Source of the DNA: Candidatus Aegiribacteria sp.
GTDB lineage: Bacteria; Fermentibacterota; Fermentibacteria; Fermentibacterales; JCC-6
Direction: 5' to 3'
NCBI GenBank assembly: GCA_030642525.1
Contig: DAOWNO010000038.1
Span: 1-10,368 of the forward strand
DNA: 10,368 nucleotides
Under the pieces are notes generated by a model, which saw only the letters and a program-made list of their open reading frames with translations, was not told the origin of the DNA and searched no databases. Within the stretch, counting starts at the first letter, position 1. Each line of letters begins with the position of its first letter. This document shows, piece by piece, positions 7,012 to 10,368 of the stretch. A program made the position numbers and the translations under genes.

Positions 7012-7020
7012 GGAGGTGAG
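7012..7020 (+). promoter_or_regulatory. Strong ribosome site fixing a TTG start
   Basis: GGAGGTGAG lies 5 bases before TTG at 7026-7028. It is close to a perfect anti-16S match and settles the unusual TTG start of the deaminase gene, since no in-frame ATG gives a complete N-terminus. Confidence 0.8.
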
Positions 7021-7025
7021 AAACT

Positions 7026-7499
7026 TTGAGACCGTCATGGGATGAATATTTTCTAAAACTGGCAATGCTTGCTTCAGAACGGGCCACATGCCCCAGAATG
7101 CACTGCGGCTGTGTTCTGGTGAAAGACAGGTATGTGCTTTCAACAGGCTACAACGGTTCTCTCCCGGGACTGGCACACTGCGAGGATGTGGGATGTCTCA
7201 TTGTCGATAATCACTGCGTCAGAACAAATCATGCCGAGATGAACGCGATTGCCCAGGCCGCAAGGCATGGCGTTTCACTGAACGGCGCTACCGCCTACAT
7301 AACGAACATGCCCTGCACCACCTGCGCGAAGGCTCTTATCGCGGCCGGCATTGTACGGGTTGTTATCTTCTATGACTACCATGGTTCGCTTGCCGAGAAG
7401 TTTCTCGACGAATCAGATGTTCCGATTGACCGGCTCCCGATGCCCGAAATGGAAATAAACTACGATCCGGAAGGATACTCCTCCGCAAAGAAGTTCTAA
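7026..7499 (+). CDS. dCMP deaminase family protein (ComEB-type)
   Basis: A cytoplasmic zinc-dependent deaminase converting dCMP to dUMP, which feeds thymidylate synthesis. The catalytic HAE (H69, E71) and PCTTC (C97, C100) supply the zinc ligands and proton-shuttle glutamate. GYNGSLPGLAHC (41-52), a further C57 and C64, and the (A/G)TAYIT strand are typical of the dCMP deaminase/ComEB family rather than cytidine or tRNA-adenosine deaminases. The length of 157 is normal. The sequence has CGCV at 27-30 where many relatives have VGAV, a small deviation. The TTG start is supported by the GGAGGTGAG site. Only 38 bases separate it from the preceding barrel gene on the same strand, so it is probably the third gene of that operon. 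In Bacillus comEB sits between comEA and comEC, which makes its position behind an HhH protein notable. Enzyme class is certain; a competence role is not implied by the enzyme itself. Confidence 0.92.
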   Translation: MRPSWDEYFLKLAMLASERATCPRMHCGCVLVKDRYVLSTGYNGSLPGLAHCEDVGCLIVDNHCVRTNHAEMNAIAQAARHGVSLNGATAYITNMPCTTCAKALIAAGIVRVVIFYDYHGSLAEKFLDESDVPIDRLPMPEMEINYDPEGYSSAKKF

Positions 7500-7601
7500 C
7501 CCGAGCTATAATTCAAAGAGAATTCTGAGAGATTTGTTTATTTTCTTCAAGTCACCGGATGACGGTTTCCCGCCTGCAGGTACAGATTTCTGTTCTATAG
7601 A

Positions 7602-8483
7602 TTAAAAAGAAACAGTAAGTCCAGCCAGTACAGGCCAGTCGAGTTCATCTCTCTGTGAGACAGCAATTTCAATCGTATATGAGCCGCCTGACTCGTAGGT
7701 ATAGCGCAACCCAGCTAAGAAACCGCTTATCTCCTCCTCGCCGGGAGAATACTGATAACCAGCCGAGCATCCATATTCCGCGTAATTTATGCTCATTCCG
7801 CATCCAAAAGCGTCAGAAGTTGAGAATCCGATCTTTCCACCGGCGAAACCTGTCAGAATCGATGATATGCTGTAGCTCGCCCCGGCGGATATTTCGGTTG
7901 GCATATCCTTTCTGATGCCCTGCCATGAAGGAGCCTGCCCGACACCTGCAATGACGATACCGGCAAGAAGCCCCCCGGCAGGCCTGAAAGCCAGCCCCGC
8001 GTTCGCGGTAATACCGGTTCCTCCCTCCGCCGCCACATTCTCCCACGACAGGCCGACAGAAATACCCGCATCAATCCATTCCGCGAGCGGGAAGGACACT
8101 CCGGCCATTGCGCAGCCTGTTGAATAGGAATACTCGCCTGTAACAACACCCGACTCATCTCTTCCGGTGAGCCCTCCTCTGCCCAGGTAAGCAAGACCGG
8201 TTCCGACTTCAATGTCAGATCCGGCAGAGAAAGCGCCCGCGACTGACGCGGCTGCAGTTTCCAGGTTCCATCGGCCTCCTGCCGCGCTGAATCCGGTTTC
8301 ACAGAGAGCCGGATTCGACAGAATGGATCCCGGACCTGTACCAATCGCACAGCCGGCGGGTCCGAGCATCATCATCGTTGGAAACCCGGGGGATGACAGA
8401 ACCAGAAGATCGGCTGTACCTGTATTGCCTGCGATAGCAGAAGAAACTGCTGTCAGCGTGACACAGCAAAGTATTCGGTACAT
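7602..8483 (-). CDS. PorV-like outer-membrane beta-barrel protein
   Basis: A signal peptide (1-19, ending AIAG) is followed by a LLVLSSPGFPTMMMLGPAGCA stretch and SILSNPALCE (53-62); this early glycine-rich plug with an NPA motif is the hallmark of PorV/UPF0164-type barrels. The remainder is glycine- and alanine-rich amphipathic strands ending in a terminal AGLTVSF strand. At 293 residues it is shorter than typical PorV (near 400). The ATG is supported by AAGGTGAG just upstream. The first 31 bases overlap the end of the metallo-beta-lactamase gene, indicating one transcript and translational coupling. PorV binds C-terminal sorting domains in type IX secretion, and the overlapping upstream gene carries such a domain, so it may be a dedicated shuttle or anchor. 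That pairing is inference; it may be only a structural porin-like protein. Confidence 0.72.
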   Translation of the reverse strand: MYRILCCVTLTAVSSAIAGNTGTADLLVLSSPGFPTMMMLGPAGCAIGTGPGSILSNPALCETGFSAAGGRWNLETAAASVAGAFSAGSDIEVGTGLAYLGRGGLTGRDESGVVTGEYSYSTGCAMAGVSFPLAEWIDAGISVGLSWENVAAEGGTGITANAGLAFRPAGGLLAGIVIAGVGQAPSWQGIRKDMPTEISAGASYSISSILTGFAGGKIGFSTSDAFGCGMSINYAEYGCSAGYQYSPGEEEISGFLAGLRYTYESGGSYTIEIAVSQRDELDWPVLAGLTVSF

Positions 8484-9610
8484 CTCTCACCTTCCGAAGT
8501 TCTGAAGACAACAGCATAGAGGCCCGGAGAGGCCATTCCGTCACCGGTTGAAAGATTCCATGTATAAGAACCGGACGACGCATTTACATCAAGTATCTTC
8601 TCTCCATTAAGATTGAAAACCATTATTGAGGAAGACTGTCCCCCAGCCGCGTCCCAGGCGAAAGTAACCGCAGAGGTGGCGGGGCTCGGGTATACGGCGA
8701 ATTCACTAACCGGATCCGGATCCCCACCGCCCGTGGGCGGCATGGAGTTATAATAAACTTCCTTTCCATCCGAGGATATATAGAACGTACCGCCCAGATC
8801 GGTTCTGTAGATGGTTATATTTCTGCCGTTCAGCCTGTTAATTACTTCCGTGTGAGGATGACCGTAAGGATTTCCAGCACCGACGCAGATGGCGGCGATC
8901 GAAGGATTGATCTCAGCCAGCCATTGCGTGCAGGTAGATGTGGATGATCCGTGATGCCCTACCTTCAGCACATTTGCTGATATGTCCTCAATTTCTCCTG
9001 TTGAGAGCGCTCCCAGAATAACGTCCTCCCCGCCATCCGTTTCGAGATCGCCGGTGAAAATGAATGAGACTTCATCGTACGTAAGCCGGATAGTGATGGA
9101 AGAGTTGTTCATATTGGATGGAGACAGGGGATCGACAGGATGAATCACCTCAACCGTCAGCTCGGGACCCCAGTTCAGAAAATCCCCTCTGCGGGGAGTA
9201 ACAAATTCAGAGCCGTTGTTAACAATTGCTGCAAGATAAGTTTCATAAGTCCAGCTGCCTCCGTACGGCCAGCCGGTATCATATGCTGTCACTACCGGAA
9301 GAGCATTATAGACGGATATCAACCCGCCGATATGGTCCGAATGCGGATGCGTTCCTATGACTCCGTCCAGGTATGTAACGCCAAGACTGTCCAGAAGAGG
9401 GAGAACCTTCTCCGCCCCGCAGTCCCACACAGGCGGATAGTTATTCATATCACCCCCGTCGATCACATAATGCCTGCCGCCTGGTGTAAGCACAACCATG
9501 GCGTCACCGGAATACTCATCGAAAGTTGGATCTATGAAAAATACAACAAGAGGGTCAATAGCGAAGACACAGTGAACCAAAAGTACAAACAGAACAGAAA
9601 CTGTTTTCAA
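8453..9610 (-). CDS. Secreted ComEC-like metallo-beta-lactamase with C-terminal sorting domain
   Basis: Residues 1-17 are a signal peptide. Residues 20-290 are a metallo-beta-lactamase domain of the ComEC/Rec2 C-terminal kind (COG2333): SGDAMVV (34-40), VIDGGD (49-54), THPHSDH (87-93), FTGDLE (185-190), KVGHHGSS (216-223) and GNPYGHPHTEV (246-256) contain the metal ligands and the ComEC-type GHPH loop. A short G/P/D linker (292-300) leads to a C-terminal domain (302-385) beginning FAVYPSPATSAVTF and containing NLNGEKIL and SPGLYAVVF, the pattern of type IX/FlgD-like sorting domains. The enzyme is therefore probably on the cell surface or released, and likely hydrolyses phosphodiester or nucleotide substrates, since ComEC domains of this type are proposed nucleases. 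The start is TTG (9608-9610) with a weak GAAAGAG site. It is the middle gene of an operon, 15 bases after the lamin-tail gene and overlapping the PorV-like gene by 31. No ComEC membrane channel is present. Confidence 0.88.
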   Translation of the reverse strand: MKTVSVLFVLLVHCVFAIDPLVVFFIDPTFDEYSGDAMVVLTPGGRHYVIDGGDMNNYPPVWDCGAEKVLPLLDSLGVTYLDGVIGTHPHSDHIGGLISVYNALPVVTAYDTGWPYGGSWTYETYLAAIVNNGSEFVTPRRGDFLNWGPELTVEVIHPVDPLSPSNMNNSSITIRLTYDEVSFIFTGDLETDGGEDVILGALSTGEIEDISANVLKVGHHGSSTSTCTQWLAEINPSIAAICVGAGNPYGHPHTEVINRLNGRNITIYRTDLGGTFYISSDGKEVYYNSMPPTGGGDPDPVSEFAVYPSPATSAVTFAWDAAGGQSSSIMVFNLNGEKILDVNASSGSYTWNLSTGDGMASPGLYAVVFRTSEGERCTEYFAVSR

Positions 9611-9625
9611 GTGGACTCTTTCAGC

Positions 9626-10231
9626 TTACTGAACGAAGGCTTTTATGAATGCCCAGCTGTTCTGCACGAAAGAGTTCACATAAACACTGTTCAGTGAACC
9701 GGGTGTGCCGAAATCACCATTCCCGAAAGTCATAGTGGATGCATCCCATGTTGAAGATGTACTGGAGATCCATCCCGGGTTGATTCTCTCGCAGGAGTGC
9801 CCCGCAGTTACAGGCCAGCTGCTGTTGTAGGTTATTTCGTCTATGAGTTCTCTGGAAGGGCTGCGAAGTGTAAGCCTTCCAGTATCGTTGATTGTAAAAT
9901 TGTCGTAAACATAGTCCGGATCAAGACCACCGTTCATGGATTCATCTCCGCACGCGCAAAGGACGTAGTATCCGTCCGGCGGCAGCAGATAAGTGGACAT
10001 CGTTACTTCCTGTCCAAGAGCATTTGACAGAATCCATTCCGAAAGGTTAACCCAGTCTCCCGATCTGTTGTACAGCTCCACCCATTCGCCGTCTGCTTCA
10101 GTGTAGGAAGCGAGGGGATGTGCCATGAATTCATTGATAACAACAACACAGCTGGAAATGGTTCCTTCGCCGCTGCTGCCGGGCACAAACGGTGTAATTT
10201 GAGCAATCAACAAAATAGAAAGCAATATCAT
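9626..10231 (-). CDS. Secreted lamin-tail domain (LTD) protein
   Basis: Residues 1-18 form a hydrophobic leader without a basic residue at the front. Residues 28-182 are a full lamin-tail domain with the expected landmarks: VINEFMAHP (31-39), DGEWVELYN (47-55), VNLSEWILSN (61-70), LLPPDGYYVL (82-91), RLTLRSPSRELIDEITY (119-135), CERINPGW (147-154) and the closing FGTPGSLN (174-181). LTDs are immunoglobulin-like folds common on bacterial extracellular proteins and often found beside or fused to secreted nucleases and ComEC-like hydrolases. The ATG has a near-perfect ribosome site (AAAGGAGGT, 10237-10245). It is the first gene of the three-gene minus-strand operon. Its TAA stop is in the same frame as the next gene, five codons before that gene's TTG. 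It probably binds a surface ligand or helps the downstream hydrolase; no enzyme motif is visible. Confidence 0.85.
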   Translation of the reverse strand: MILLSILLIAQITPFVPGSSGEGTISSCVVVINEFMAHPLASYTEADGEWVELYNRSGDWVNLSEWILSNALGQEVTMSTYLLPPDGYYVLCACGDESMNGGLDPDYVYDNFTINDTGRLTLRSPSRELIDEITYNSSWPVTAGHSCERINPGWISSTSSTWDASTMTFGNGDFGTPGSLNSVYVNSFVQNSWAFIKAFVQ

Positions 10232-10236
10232 AGTCT

Positions 10237-10245
10237 ACCTCCTTT
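10237..10245 (-). promoter_or_regulatory. Consensus Shine-Dalgarno of the LTD gene
   Basis: On the minus strand AAAGGAGGT is followed by a 5-base spacer and the ATG at 10229-10231. It is the strongest ribosome site in the window and fixes the start of a gene whose signal peptide is otherwise atypical. Confidence 0.8.
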
Positions 10246-10279
10246 GAAGCACACCATTCCGCGGCACACCTCATCATAT

Positions 10280-10308
10280 TTCATAGGAGTTTTTTACCCT
10301 TTTGTCAA
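10280..10308 (-). promoter_or_regulatory. Sigma70-type promoter of the minus-strand operon
   Basis: On the minus strand a perfect TTGACA (10308-10303) is followed after 17 bases by TATGAA (10285-10280). Transcription would begin near 10273, giving a leader of about 40 bases before the LTD start. The -35 box lies next to the repeat fragment beginning at 10316. Confidence 0.7.
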
Positions 10309-10315
10309 CAGCTGA

Positions 10316-10345
10316 TGGGGTCAAATCTTTACTCTTGACTTTTTC
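10316..10345 (+). repeat. Edge of a REP/RAYT-type repeat element
   Basis: The segment starts TGGGGTCAAATC and continues through TTGAC into a T-run; GTCAA (10320-10324) and TTGAC (10335-10339) are inverted. It shares the GGGGTC opening with the 37-bp repeats elsewhere in the window. From memory this motif commonly flanks IS200-like Y1 transposase genes in environmental bacteria, so a transposase or its miniature derivative may lie just beyond the right edge. No second copy in the window can confirm it. Confidence 0.4.
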
Positions 10346-10368
10346 TTTATGCATTATGAAAAGGTATA

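Noticed and set aside
7500..7601. Terminator between the two convergent operons
   Set aside because: Only 5-base inverted repeats (such as AATTC/GAATT at 7510-7524) and a CCTGCAGG palindrome are visible; no GC-rich stem with a U-run on either strand.
8453..9610. True ComEC DNA channel
   Set aside because: Only the C-terminal hydrolase domain is present; there are no polytopic membrane segments, and the protein is exported by a signal peptide.
1..10368. CRISPR array, tRNA, rRNA or prophage genes
   Set aside because: No regularly spaced repeats, cloverleaf or rRNA signatures, integrases or phage structural genes were seen.

Overview
This window looks like chromosomal DNA of a Gram-negative bacterium of the Fibrobacteres-Chlorobi-Bacteroidetes (FCB) group or a related candidate phylum. 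Fermentibacteria-like lineages are my best guess, but the sequence does not prove it. The pointers are several secreted or outer-membrane beta-rich proteins, a C-terminal sorting domain of the type IX secretion (Por/FlgD-like) kind, PorV-like barrels, mid-range GC, and scattered short palindromic repeats of the kind that accompany IS200-like REP transposases.

Layout, left to right: (1) 1-1144 (+), the 3' end of a secreted protein with two tandem OB-fold-like units. (2) 1145-1284, a composite of palindromic repeats. (3) 1271-2227 (-), a UDP-sugar (glucuronate-type) epimerase whose stop codon lies in a dispersed 37-bp repeat. (4) 2288-2324, the second copy of that repeat, beginning just past the stop codon of (5) 2327-3796 (-), a RecJ-family DHH exonuclease. 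(6) 3797-4399, a 603-bp AT-richer divergent intergenic region with two short dyads and a possible leaderless promoter. (7) 4400-7499 (+), a probable operon: an outer-membrane barrel with a C-terminal ComEA-like helix-hairpin-helix DNA-binding domain, a second large barrel overlapping it by four bases, and a ComEB-type dCMP deaminase. (8) 7602-10231 (-), a probable operon reading lamin-tail-domain protein, then secreted ComEC-like metallo-beta-lactamase with sorting domain, then PorV-like barrel, driven by a very good sigma70-type promoter at 10280-10308. (9) 10316-10345, another repeat-family fragment at the right edge.

Taken together, the two operons carry look-alikes of all three parts of the classical comE locus (ComEA-like HhH, ComEB deaminase, ComEC-like hydrolase domain), rebuilt as outer-membrane and secreted proteins. 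RecJ is divergently encoded next to them, and lamin-tail and OB-fold proteins of kinds often linked to extracellular nucleases are nearby. The most interesting reading is a locus for capturing and processing extracellular DNA, or for scavenging nucleotides from it, at the outer membrane. The domains are visible in the sequence; the joint function is inference.
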